Of a DNA stretch of 19,259 nt, positions 13,540 through 19,259 are shown one piece after another. Source of the stretch: Hadesarchaea archaeon (lineage in GTDB: Archaea > Hadarchaeota > Hadarchaeia > Hadarchaeales > Hadarchaeaceae); NCBI GenBank assembly GCA_030615805.1, contig JAUWYN010000014.1, forward strand, positions 1-19,259, in the 5' to 3' direction. The position numbers and the translations under genes were made by a program. The notes below the pieces were generated by a model. It did no database searches and was not told where the DNA came from. It saw only the letters and a list, made by a program, of their open reading frames with translations. The first letter of the stretch is position 1. Each line of letters begins with the position of its first letter.

Positions 13540-14046
13540 TTACTGACTAGTTTTGAATTGCTTTAGTAGCGTTTCGAATTCACGGCGCTTGGGCTCGGTG
13601 ACCTCAACGAGTACAAGCCCCTCGACGGGCTGCCCATAGACGACAACGGATCCCAGTGGAGCGGAGAGCACGGCGGGCAAGGTAGCGAGGTCCTCTTCCC
13701 CCTCGACCACGATCTTCAGGGGGGGTCTTGCGGCCTCTAGAGCCTTGCATAGCTCCGGGGTGATGGTTCCAGCTTGGTTTTTCACATGAACGACTTTTGC
13801 CTCGAAAGTCTCCACCACCCGCTTGGTTTTTTCATCGGCAGGTAAACGCATGACCCTCATATCAACGACTGCCACATCGGGCCTGAGCCCGCCCTCCAGC
13901 AGCTCCGCGGTCACGACATCGCCGACCGCGATCAGTCTGGGGGGATGGAGTTGCCGCAGGCGCTCAATCGCTGCGGTAACATTCGGGAAAAGCTGGCCCA
14001 AAGGGCGCTTTAAAAGCTGCCGTGCTTCGTCGGGTAACTTTAACAC
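13540..14046 (-). CDS. GTP-dependent dephospho-CoA kinase (DUF359 family)
   Basis: Final step of archaeal coenzyme A biosynthesis: phosphorylates dephospho-CoA with GTP. The 168-residue length fits. Characteristic segments are LIAVGDVVTAELLEGG (about 55-70), VVDMRVMRLP, VKNQAGTITPELCKAL (about 91-106) and the C-terminal IVVEGEEDLATLPAVL, then PLGSVVVYGQP and GLVLVEVT. The frame is open to an ATG at 14172, but that region codes for Spt4 in another frame. The GTG at 14046 shares a base with the Spt4 stop (TAGTG) and has GAGG 8 bases upstream, so it is the start. Its place after spt4 in the rpo7-spt4 string is conserved in Euryarchaeota as I recall. Followed by a 138-base gap before rps24e. Confidence 0.92.
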   Translation of the reverse strand: MLKLPDEARQLLKRPLGQLFPNVTAAIERLRQLHPPRLIAVGDVVTAELLEGGLRPDVAVVDMRVMRLPADEKTKRVVETFEAKVVHVKNQAGTITPELCKALEAARPPLKIVVEGEEDLATLPAVLSAPLGSVVVYGQPVEGLVLVEVTEPKRREFETLLKQFKTSQ

Positions 14047-14231
14047 TAACGAACCCTCAGCGCGTACTTCCCGGGCTGGGTGATGTTGAGCCGTTTGGCG
14101 ATCTCGGAGTTCTCGGGGTCGAGCACGACGACGTACCCCGACCAGTCTCCAGAGAGCTGGGCCCCGCCGCACGCCGGGCAGGTGCTCCCCTCGGTGATGA
14201 AGTTACAATTGCGGCAGGCCTTTTCGGTCAA
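14046..14231 (-). CDS. spt4: Transcription elongation factor Spt4 (RpoE2)
   Basis: Zinc-binding partner of Spt5 that clamps RNA polymerase during elongation. The 61 residues begin TEKACRNCNFI and carry CxxC pairs at 6-9 (CRNC) and 18-21 (CPAC), then the conserved LSGDWSGYVVVLDPENSEIAK and end in GKYALRVR. The start is TTG at 14231, overlapping the Rpo7 stop (TTGA), with GGGGG 7 bases upstream; a longer in-frame start at 14264 would lie in rpo7 and adds residues foreign to the family. The gene is wedged between rpo7 and the dephospho-CoA kinase with overlaps on both sides, consistent with coupled translation. Confidence 0.95.
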   Translation of the reverse strand: MTEKACRNCNFITEGSTCPACGGAQLSGDWSGYVVVLDPENSEIAKRLNITQPGKYALRVR

Positions 14232-14782
14232 GCCTTGGCCCCCTTGCGGGCTTCCTCGATCCACTCGTGCTTTCCCAGCCCAAGCTGGCGCATCGTCAGG
14301 CCTATCTTCCCACCTCGCGCACCTCGACGCATGCTCACCGTGACCACGCGCGCGCGAACTTTATCCCCTTCCTTCAGCGCTCGCTTCGACTCCTTTCCGT
14401 AAAGCGCCCCCTTCTTCTTGTCGTACCCCACGAAGTCGTCCATCACCTGAGAGACGTGCACCAGACCATCGATGGGGCCCAGACGCACGAACCCGCCAAA
14501 CTCGACGATCTCGACCACCTCACCCAGCACCACCTCGTTGAGCTCGGGTTTGTAGACGAGCGCCTCAAATGTGACGTCGTGGTAGCTTGCTCCGTCACCC
14601 ATGATTATCCTGCCCGTGCTAATCTCCTTGAGCTCGGTGATCGCCAAAATCGTGCCCACATCCTTGTCGGTCAGTCCCTCGTAGTCCTTGCGCAAGACGT
14701 CGACGATCACCTCCTCGACGGGCTCGCCGAATCGACTGGGAGGCACCCGCACGGTATCGCGCACGGTTATTGTCTTGTACAT
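14228..14782 (-). CDS. rpo7: DNA-directed RNA polymerase subunit Rpo7 (E')
   Basis: Stalk subunit of archaeal RNA polymerase, homologous to eukaryotic Rpb7; 184 residues. The N-terminal RNP-like domain (1-80) includes DTVRVPPSRFGEP and a conserved GRIIMGDGASYHDVTFEALVY; the C-terminal S1 RNA-binding domain (about 82-170) includes GEVVEIVEFGGFVRLGPIDGLVHVSQ. The tail IGLTMRQLGLGKHEWIEE is typical. The ATG at 14782 directly follows the stop of the 36-codon pyrophosphatase remnant (TGAATG), with GGAG about 8 bases upstream inside that ORF. Spt4 overlaps the end by four bases. Confidence 0.96.
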   Translation of the reverse strand: MYKTITVRDTVRVPPSRFGEPVEEVIVDVLRKDYEGLTDKDVGTILAITELKEISTGRIIMGDGASYHDVTFEALVYKPELNEVVLGEVVEIVEFGGFVRLGPIDGLVHVSQVMDDFVGYDKKKGALYGKESKRALKEGDKVRARVVTVSMRRGARGGKIGLTMRQLGLGKHEWIEEARKGAKA

Positions 14783-14893
14783 TCACTCCACTCCAAATTT
14801 TTCCTCATAGTATAGCCTGAAAACCTCACTTTCTCTGTCGTACTTATATTTATTCCTGCTGAGCTTCGGGATCTCGACCACTGCGTCCACCAT
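14783..14893 (-). pseudogene. Remnant of a soluble inorganic pyrophosphatase gene (ppa), 36-codon ORF
   Basis: An ORF of 36 codons fills the gap between the membrane pyrophosphatase (ends 14895) and rpo7 (starts 14782), starting one base after one stop and ending directly before the next start. Its residues 5-20 (VVEIPKLSRNKYKYDR) match the N-terminal signature of family I soluble pyrophosphatases (VxEIPKGSRNKYExD), and residues 28-36 (YYEEKFGVE) resemble the extreme C-terminus of archaeal Ppa (xYKEKFG). The roughly 130 residues between, with all metal-binding aspartates, are absent; only the equivalents of catalytic Glu20 and Lys29 (E. coli numbering) remain and Glu31 is Lys. It cannot be an active enzyme. 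It looks like an internal deletion that kept the ends. It may be translated, since frame, start and a GGTGA-like site are intact. Alternative: chance similarity in a linker ORF. Confidence 0.68.
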
Positions 14894-14894
14894 C

Positions 14895-16916
14895 TCACCC
14901 ACCCCAAACTTTCAACAGTAGCGGGACGAACAGCAGGGCCGCCATGGACATCAGCTTGATCAGGATGTTGAGGGAGGGGCCCGAAGTGTCTTTGAACGGA
15001 TCTCCAACGGTGTCACCTATAACCGAGGCCGCGTGGGTTTCACTTCCCTTTCCACCAAAGCGCCCTTCCTCGATATATTTCTTTGCATTGTCCCAAGCCC
15101 CGCCGGCATTTGCGAGGGTAATCGCGAGCAGGAGCCCGGTGACTATCGCCCCAGCGAGCAGGCCTCCCAGCGCCTCAGGGCTAACAAGACCCACAGCGAT
15201 TGGGGTAAGGATGGCCAGTGCGGCGGGGAGCGCCATGTTTCGAAGGGCGGCGGAGGTACTAATTCCGATGCACCGATCGTAATCAGGCTTCGCTCTCCCT
15301 TTCATCAGGCCCGGAATTGTTCGAAATTGTCTTCGTACCTCACCCACAATCAGGGATGCGCCCTTGCCCACCGCCCGCATGGTGAGTGCGCAGAACAAGA
15401 ACGGTAGCATCCCTCCTATGAACAACCCAACAATGACTGAGGGATTAGTTATACTAAGATCCATAGTTATCCCTGCGTCGACCATTCTGTTGGTATATGC
15501 TGCGAATAGTGCAAGGGCCGTCAACGCCGCCGAACCAATTGCAAAGCCTTTACCAATTGCGGCCGTCGTGTTTCCAACCGCATCCAGTCGCTCGGCGCGA
15601 GTCCTCACTGTTTTTCCCATCTTGGACATCTCAGCAATCCCCGCTGCGTTGTCCGCAACTGGACCATAGGTATCGGTGGCAAGGGTCATACCTAGGGTGC
15701 TGAGCATCCCAACCGCAGCTATTGCTATTCCATATAGCCCAGCAAATTGGAATGCCACCAAAATTGCAGCGCATACTGCAATAATCGGAATCAATGTGCT
15801 TATCATGCCGACCGAAAATCCGCTGATAATATTTGTTGCAGGACCGGTTTGGGAAGAAATCGCAATTGACTGCACAGGTGAAAATCTGTTCTCGGTGTAG
15901 TATTCCGCGGCCAAGCCTATCACAATTCCCGCAATTAGACCAGCAAGCATCGCATAGAAAATCTCCATGACACCGATGAGATACCATATCAACAGGAAGG
16001 AAACCACCGCCATCAAAATGGCGCTCCCAAACACCCCCTTGTTGAGAGCCGCATGAAGGGTTTTTATTCCAGCACCCCTTCCCACCCGCACGAAGAAGAT
16101 TGCCACGATCGAGCAAAATATCCCGACCGTCGCCAGCAACATCGGAAGTATCACGGCATCGGTCTGGCTGAGAGCGATGCCACCCACAGTAACGCCGATG
16201 AAACCTATCACCATCGCGGCGATAATTGAGCCGACATAAGACTCGAAAAGGTCGGCGCCCATCCCCGCTACATCGCCCACGTTGTCTCCAACGTTGTCAG
16301 CAATCACTGCGGGATTGCGGGGGTCGTCCTCGGGGATCCTAGCCTCAACCTTCCCGACCAAGTCTGCGCCCATGTCTGCTGATTTAGTATAAATGCCGCC
16401 ACCAACGCGTGCGAACAGCGCTATCGAGCTCGCCCCGAAGCCGAAGCCCACGATTATTCTGGGGTCTCCAAATAGGTAGTAGAAAATGCTGACGCCCAAG
16501 ATTCCAAGACCCACGACGCACATCCCCATGACTGCGCCGCTCGAGAACCCGACCCTGAGCCCCTCGCCTATGCTACGCTTCGCCGCAGCCGCCGTTCTGG
16601 CGTTCGATTTGGTTGCCACACGCACCCCGATGTTGCCCGCTAACGCTGAAAAGAAAGCCCCGACTGTAAAAGCCACGGCGGTTTGGTAGTTCACGACCAG
16701 AGCCAAGATTATCGTCACGATGACCGCGTAAACGACCATCACCCGGTATTCCTTGTTGAGAAACGTCATCGCTCCTCGGTAGATGGTGTCGGAAAGTTCC
16801 CTCATTTGCGGCGTTCCAGGAGACTGCCGCATGATCCTGAAAGTTAAGTAGCCCGCGAACGCGAGGGCCAAGGCACCCGCTATCGGCGCCAACATCACTG
16901 GTTCAAATTCGACCAT
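14895..16916 (-). CDS. hppA: Membrane-bound ion-pumping pyrophosphatase, probably K+-dependent
   Basis: Couples PPi hydrolysis to export of H+ or Na+ across the membrane; 673 residues and about 16 membrane helices, a normal prokaryotic length. The substrate-binding signature is present from 181 (DMGADLVGKVEARIPEDDP) through NPAVIADNVGDNVGD, as are ATDTYGPVADNAAGIAEM at 414-431, and the C-terminal GGAWDNAKKYIEEG with GDTVGDPFKDTSGPSLNI. Ala452 and Gly455 in GNTTAAIGKG replace the Lys and Thr of K+-independent enzymes, so it should need K+. Glu225 in DLFESY is at the position seen in Na+-pumping and related members, which makes Na+ transport possible. ATG at 16916 has GAGAGG upstream and follows the PIN gene closely. 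It precedes the ppa remnant by one base. Confidence 0.95.
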   Translation of the reverse strand: MVEFEPVMLAPIAGALALAFAGYLTFRIMRQSPGTPQMRELSDTIYRGAMTFLNKEYRVMVVYAVIVTIILALVVNYQTAVAFTVGAFFSALAGNIGVRVATKSNARTAAAAKRSIGEGLRVGFSSGAVMGMCVVGLGILGVSIFYYLFGDPRIIVGFGFGASSIALFARVGGGIYTKSADMGADLVGKVEARIPEDDPRNPAVIADNVGDNVGDVAGMGADLFESYVGSIIAAMVIGFIGVTVGGIALSQTDAVILPMLLATVGIFCSIVAIFFVRVGRGAGIKTLHAALNKGVFGSAILMAVVSFLLIWYLIGVMEIFYAMLAGLIAGIVIGLAAEYYTENRFSPVQSIAISSQTGPATNIISGFSVGMISTLIPIIAVCAAILVAFQFAGLYGIAIAAVGMLSTLGMTLATDTYGPVADNAAGIAEMSKMGKTVRTRAERLDAVGNTTAAIGKGFAIGSAALTALALFAAYTNRMVDAGITMDLSITNPSVIVGLFIGGMLPFLFCALTMRAVGKGASLIVGEVRRQFRTIPGLMKGRAKPDYDRCIGISTSAALRNMALPAALAILTPIAVGLVSPEALGGLLAGAIVTGLLLAITLANAGGAWDNAKKYIEEGRFGGKGSETHAASVIGDTVGDPFKDTSGPSLNILIKLMSMAALLFVPLLLKVWGG

Positions 16917-16931
16917 TCCATGACCTCTCTT

Positions 16932-17312
16932 CTAAATCCAACCGTCTACTGCAAGGTGGGACCTTTGCCGTAAATAAATTACTGGAACCCCGCGGCGTCG
17001 GAGCTCCCTCCGCAGGGCGGCATCGGTTGTTCCCACCGTGTAGCGCCCCTTGAGCGCAAGCCCTAGGATCGCCTCATCCGCTGCACCTTTGACTTTGATG
17101 ACCTTCCCACGCTTGGCCAAAATCAATCCTATCTTGGCTGCCGTCCTCTCCTTGGGCTTGCCCCGCTGGGAGATTCGTTTGAGCTCTCGAAGGACTGGAC
17201 TTGGGATAGCGAGTTCATGATATCCTTCGAGCAACCTGTCGAGTTCCCCCACAACATCCACACCGTATAAACCGGGCACCATCAAGAAGCTCGTGTCCGC
17301 GATGACCTGCAA
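16932..17312 (-). CDS. PIN-domain protein, Fcf1/Utp24-like predicted ribonuclease
   Basis: Predicted metal-dependent endoribonuclease of 126 residues. The PIN acidic residues are visible: VIADTSFLM (Asp6) at the N-terminus, LRELKRIS (Glu43 region) and, near the end, YTVGTTDAALRRELRRRGVPVIYLRQ with Asp96. The last part resembles the archaeal Fcf1-type PIN proteins that follow the aIF2 gamma gene in many archaea, thought to act in rRNA processing, rather than VapC toxins; no antitoxin gene accompanies it. The start is TTG at 17312 with GAGGA 6-7 bases upstream and no better codon in frame. It begins 12 bases after the aIF2 gamma stop and is followed by hppA after 15 bases. Confidence 0.85.
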   Translation of the reverse strand: MQVIADTSFLMVPGLYGVDVVGELDRLLEGYHELAIPSPVLRELKRISQRGKPKERTAAKIGLILAKRGKVIKVKGAADEAILGLALKGRYTVGTTDAALRRELRRRGVPVIYLRQRSHLAVDGWI

Positions 17313-17324
17313 CCGAATTCCTCG

Positions 17325-18539
17325 TCAACTTATGATGCCATATCCAATGAGGCGCCACCTTCCGGCGACGCGTCGACTCAGCGCTGCTTGGGCCCCCCGT
17401 TCGGCGCAGACCGGCAACTTGAGTTTGATAGTGGCTTGGTCCCTCCGGGCGCTCGCGATCGTCCCCACGGTCATCGCCGTCCCCACGTTCAACATCAGGG
17501 GTTCCCCCGTGATCAGAGGCTTCACCTCAAGCTCCTTGGGAAGCCCGACGACGCGCTCCATCAGGTGAACTTCGAGCTCGAGCGTCTCCAGCACTTCGGG
17601 CAGGCTCCCGGGCGCCCCCACCACCGAGCCCACGAGCGAATCGCCTTTGGTCAGCGAGGGGTCGAGCCCGGTTCCCACGCCGATGAGGCCACCCGGAACA
17701 GCTTCATCAACCCGGCTCCCCCCCGCGTGCAGGCTCGTGATTTTTGAGCCCAGGTGTTGCCACGTGGTTCGCCCCTCTCGGCTCACTCGTATGCCGGGAC
17801 GTATCTCTATTCCCTCACCCTCGCAAAGCTTTCCCCGAAGGAGTGAGCCACCCAAGACTCCCCCAACCAATTTTTCTGGCTTGACACCAGGACGATTGAC
17901 GTCGAATGAGCGGGCGACACGCATCCGCGCCAGCTTCGAGAGGTCTCGCTTCGGCGTCGGGATGTGCTCCTCGATCGCTTGAATTAACTTGTCGATGTTC
18001 GCGCGGTGGATCGCGGAAATCGGGATCACCGGGGCGTCCGCGGCAGGGGTGCCCGAGAGGAACTCCCTGATCTGCTCGTAGCTCTGCATCACTTTCTCGC
18101 GCGAGACGAGCTCGATTTTATTCTGCGCCACCACGATGTTGCGCACCCCGATGATATTCAGGGCCATCAGGTGCTCCTTCGTTTGGGGTTGGGGGCAGAG
18201 CTCGTTCGCCGCTATCACGAGCACGGCTCCGTCCATGATCGCTGCTCCGGAAATCATCGTGGCCATGAGCATCTCGTGCCCCGGGGCGTCGACGAACGAG
18301 ACGCGGCGTGGGGACTCCGTTTGGGCCCCACAGTATGGACACTTCTCCTTCGCGCTGTACCTCCCGCACTCGGGGCAGCGCGCGAATGATGTGTCGGCGT
18401 AGCCGAGACGGATCGAGATCCCACGACGAACCTCCTCGCTGTGCACATCGGTCCAGACGCCTGAGATGGCCTCGACGAGCGTGGTCTTCCCGTGGTCGAC
18501 GTGCCCAATCATGCCTATGTTGACTACCGCTTGGGGCAT
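17325..18539 (-). CDS. eif2g: Translation initiation factor aIF2 subunit gamma
   Basis: GTPase that brings initiator Met-tRNA to the small subunit; 404 residues. G1 is GHVDHGKT at 12-19, G3 DAPGH at 84-88, G4 NKIE at 140-143 (the E is usual in archaeal gamma). The aIF2-specific zinc knuckle has Cys55, 58, 67 and 70. Domain II starts at RSFDVNRPGVKPEKLVGGVLGGSLL, and the protein ends in the standard VCAERG and RWRLIGYGII. In switch 1 a Ser (GISIRLGYAD) takes the place of the usual Thr, a conservative change. The ATG at 18539 has AAGGTG 7 bases upstream. A TATA-like box and four 13-bp repeats lie in the 156-base upstream gap, so it seems to have its own promoter. Confidence 0.97.
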   Translation of the reverse strand: MPQAVVNIGMIGHVDHGKTTLVEAISGVWTDVHSEEVRRGISIRLGYADTSFARCPECGRYSAKEKCPYCGAQTESPRRVSFVDAPGHEMLMATMISGAAIMDGAVLVIAANELCPQPQTKEHLMALNIIGVRNIVVAQNKIELVSREKVMQSYEQIREFLSGTPAADAPVIPISAIHRANIDKLIQAIEEHIPTPKRDLSKLARMRVARSFDVNRPGVKPEKLVGGVLGGSLLRGKLCEGEGIEIRPGIRVSREGRTTWQHLGSKITSLHAGGSRVDEAVPGGLIGVGTGLDPSLTKGDSLVGSVVGAPGSLPEVLETLELEVHLMERVVGLPKELEVKPLITGEPLMLNVGTAMTVGTIASARRDQATIKLKLPVCAERGAQAALSRRVAGRWRLIGYGIIS

Positions 18540-18574
18540 TGAAACACACCTTGCTCAAATTTTGGTTCAAACGA

Positions 18575-18581
18575 TATAAAA
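18575..18581 (-). promoter_or_regulatory. Probable TATA box for the aIF2 gamma operon
   Basis: The minus strand reads GTTTTATATCG here. Initiation about 25 bases downstream (near 18550) leaves a short leader holding AAGGTG before the ATG at 18539. The repeat array begins 21 bases upstream of the box. This is the best promoter candidate in the window. Confidence 0.55.
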
Positions 18582-18602
18582 CGCACAGGCTTTGGTCGGA
18601 GT

Positions 18603-18654
18603 GCACAGCTGTGAAGCATAGCCGTGAGGCACACCTGTGAAGCACAGCTGTGAA
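18603..18654. repeat. Four tandem 13-bp units upstream of the aIF2 gamma promoter
   Basis: Units at 18603-18615 (GCACAGCTGTGAA), 18616-18628 (GCATAGCCGTGAG), 18629-18641 (GCACACCTGTGAA) and 18642-18654 (identical to the first). They follow one another without gaps. Units 1 and 4 contain the perfect ten-base palindrome CACAGCTGTG, and the other two are degenerate copies. The array is non-coding, between the eS6 stop and the aIF2 gamma TATA box, where archaeal activators or repressors usually bind. Confidence 0.85.
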
Positions 18655-18695
18655 GTTATTTCATAAAAACTGGTTGTGGATTTTCCTACTAACGA

Positions 18696-19097
18696 TCAGG
18701 CCGCCTTCGCTTCGACTTCCTTCGGCGCCAAGAGCTCCTCGAGTGGCTTCTCACCTCGCTTCACGATCTTGGCGTTGACCTGCACGATCGCATCGGAGAT
18801 TCTCGAGCCCTGGACCCGCTTCCGACGACGCTCCCCTCGCCTCCCAGGTGAAAAACCCGGACCGCTAGCCAGCAGGACGTTCGTCCGTCCTGGGCCGTAG
18901 ATATCCGAGCGCATTGGGAATCCATCCTTGTCGCTGCCGCCCGTGAGCTGGAGCTCGTACCCTGGGAGCCCCACGACTGCCCCATCGAACTTGTCCCCTA
19001 TCCGGAGCCCGACAAGCCTCCGCGCATCCGGCTCGCGAGCCTCTAGGGGATAGCCCTTGCCTGTCTCGGGGTCAGCGACCACGACCTTGAACACCAT
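18696..19097 (-). CDS. rps6e: 30S ribosomal protein eS6
   Basis: Small-subunit protein of 133 residues, the short archaeal form without the phosphorylated eukaryotic tail. Landmarks: FKVVVADPETGKGYPLE at the N-terminus, LVGLRIGDKFDG, YELQLTGGSDKDGFPMRSD at 47-65, and GRRGERRRKRVQGSRISDAIVQVN. The tail LEELLAPKEVEAKAA is family-like. The ATG at 19097 directly follows the stop of the upstream gene (TAAATG), so the two are coupled. The aIF2 gamma gene lies 156 bases downstream across the repeat array. In Euryarchaeota eS6 is often next to aIF2 gamma or aIF5B genes, as I recall. Confidence 0.95.
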   Translation of the reverse strand: MVFKVVVADPETGKGYPLEAREPDARRLVGLRIGDKFDGAVVGLPGYELQLTGGSDKDGFPMRSDIYGPGRTNVLLASGPGFSPGRRGERRRKRVQGSRISDAIVQVNAKIVKRGEKPLEELLAPKEVEAKAA

Positions 19098-19259
19098 TTA
19101 CATTACCCCATACGTCGAATCCTCACGCTGCTTGATCGCGATTATCTCGTCCAACACCGCTAGCTCGTCCCCTGAGAGCAGGTCCCGCAAGTCCCGCTTC
19201 AGGGCGAGCACATGGTCCCTGGGCACATCGACATATAAAACATCACCCTCCTGCAGGTT
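19098..19259 (-). CDS. C-terminal 53 residues of an unidentified protein
   Basis: An open frame enters from the right edge and stops at TAA 19098-19100, abutting the rps6e start. The visible part reads like a genuine protein: a beta-rich GDVLYVDVPRD followed by a charged helix (LALKRDLRDLLSGDELAVLDEII) and the ending REDSTYGVM. I do not recognise the family, and too little is visible to assign a function. The abutting stop and start argue for co-transcription with rps6e. Confidence 0.7.
   Translation of the reverse strand, partial: NLQEGDVLYVDVPRDHVLALKRDLRDLLSGDELAVLDEIIAIKQREDSTYGVM

Noticed and set aside
14047..14172. Longer dephospho-CoA kinase starting at 14172
   Set aside because: The added residues are an arginine/proline-rich out-of-frame reading of spt4; the GTG at 14046 coupled to the spt4 stop fits the family.
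16932..17312. VapC toxin of a toxin-antitoxin pair
   Set aside because: No small antitoxin gene is next to it, and its position after aIF2 gamma and its C-terminal sequence fit the Fcf1-type PIN proteins of archaea.
17325..18539. Loss of GTPase function in aIF2 gamma because G4 is NKIE rather than NKID
   Set aside because: NKIE is, as I recall, the usual form in archaeal aIF2 gamma, so it is not an anomaly.
18118..18645. Long minus-strand ORF of 175 codons overlapping the aIF2 gamma gene and the repeat array
   Set aside because: It is a shadow of the aIF2 gamma gene in another frame, with shuffled arginine-rich composition and no ribosome binding site.

Overview
This is an archaeal chromosome segment of moderately high GC, packed with information-processing genes. 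Archaeal signs are KEOPS subunits (Pcc1, Kae1, Bud32), aIF2 gamma, Rpo7 and Spt4, ribosomal proteins eS6, eS24, eS31 and archaeal-type uS15, a TRAM protein, a GTP-dependent dephospho-CoA kinase and TATA-like promoters. The gene order resembles Euryarchaeota. The truncated gene at the left edge is the rare methanogen-type (class 2) seryl-tRNA synthetase, which points to a methanogen or a methanogen-related lineage. I cannot fix the genus. No mobile element, CRISPR array, tRNA or rRNA gene is seen.

Layout. Positions 1-2981 (minus): an Sm-like hypothetical protein, a Clp1/Grc3-type polynucleotide kinase, pcc1 and serS (cut at the edge), very tightly spaced behind a TATA-like box. Positions 3072-8945 (minus): a TRAM protein, kae1, bud32, an XTP/dITP diphosphatase with a frameshifted C-terminus, uS15 and two consecutive RecJ-like DHH phosphoesterases. 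Positions 9109-12769 (plus): a tungstate-type ABC transporter (tupABC) and an orphan coiled-coil protein. Positions 12759-14231 (minus): eS31, eS24, dephospho-CoA kinase and Spt4. Positions 14228-19259 (minus): Rpo7, a 36-codon remnant of a soluble inorganic pyrophosphatase, a membrane pyrophosphatase, a PIN-domain protein, aIF2 gamma, eS6 and the tail of an unidentified gene.

How the genes fit together. Most of the window serves translation, transcription and RNA maturation. KEOPS makes t6A on ANN-decoding tRNAs. The PIN protein and the polynucleotide kinase are probable RNA-processing enzymes. The RecJ-like proteins belong to a family with roles in replication, repair and RNA decay. Both kinds of pyrophosphatase have a natural link to this biosynthesis, because translation and transcription release PPi. 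The transporter is the main accessory module and suggests tungsten use.

Most interesting points: (1) an apparent internally deleted soluble pyrophosphatase gene kept as a neat 36-codon ORF directly after a membrane pyrophosphatase, in an operon where, as I recall, relatives carry full-length ppa; (2) a perfect-phase array of four 13-bp units upstream of the aIF2 gamma TATA box; (3) a one-base frameshift in the XTP/dITP diphosphatase lying in a perfect 14-bp palindrome whose 12-bp core recurs upstream of rps24e; (4) an Sm-like protein and an RNA kinase in one operon with pcc1 and the rare SerRS.
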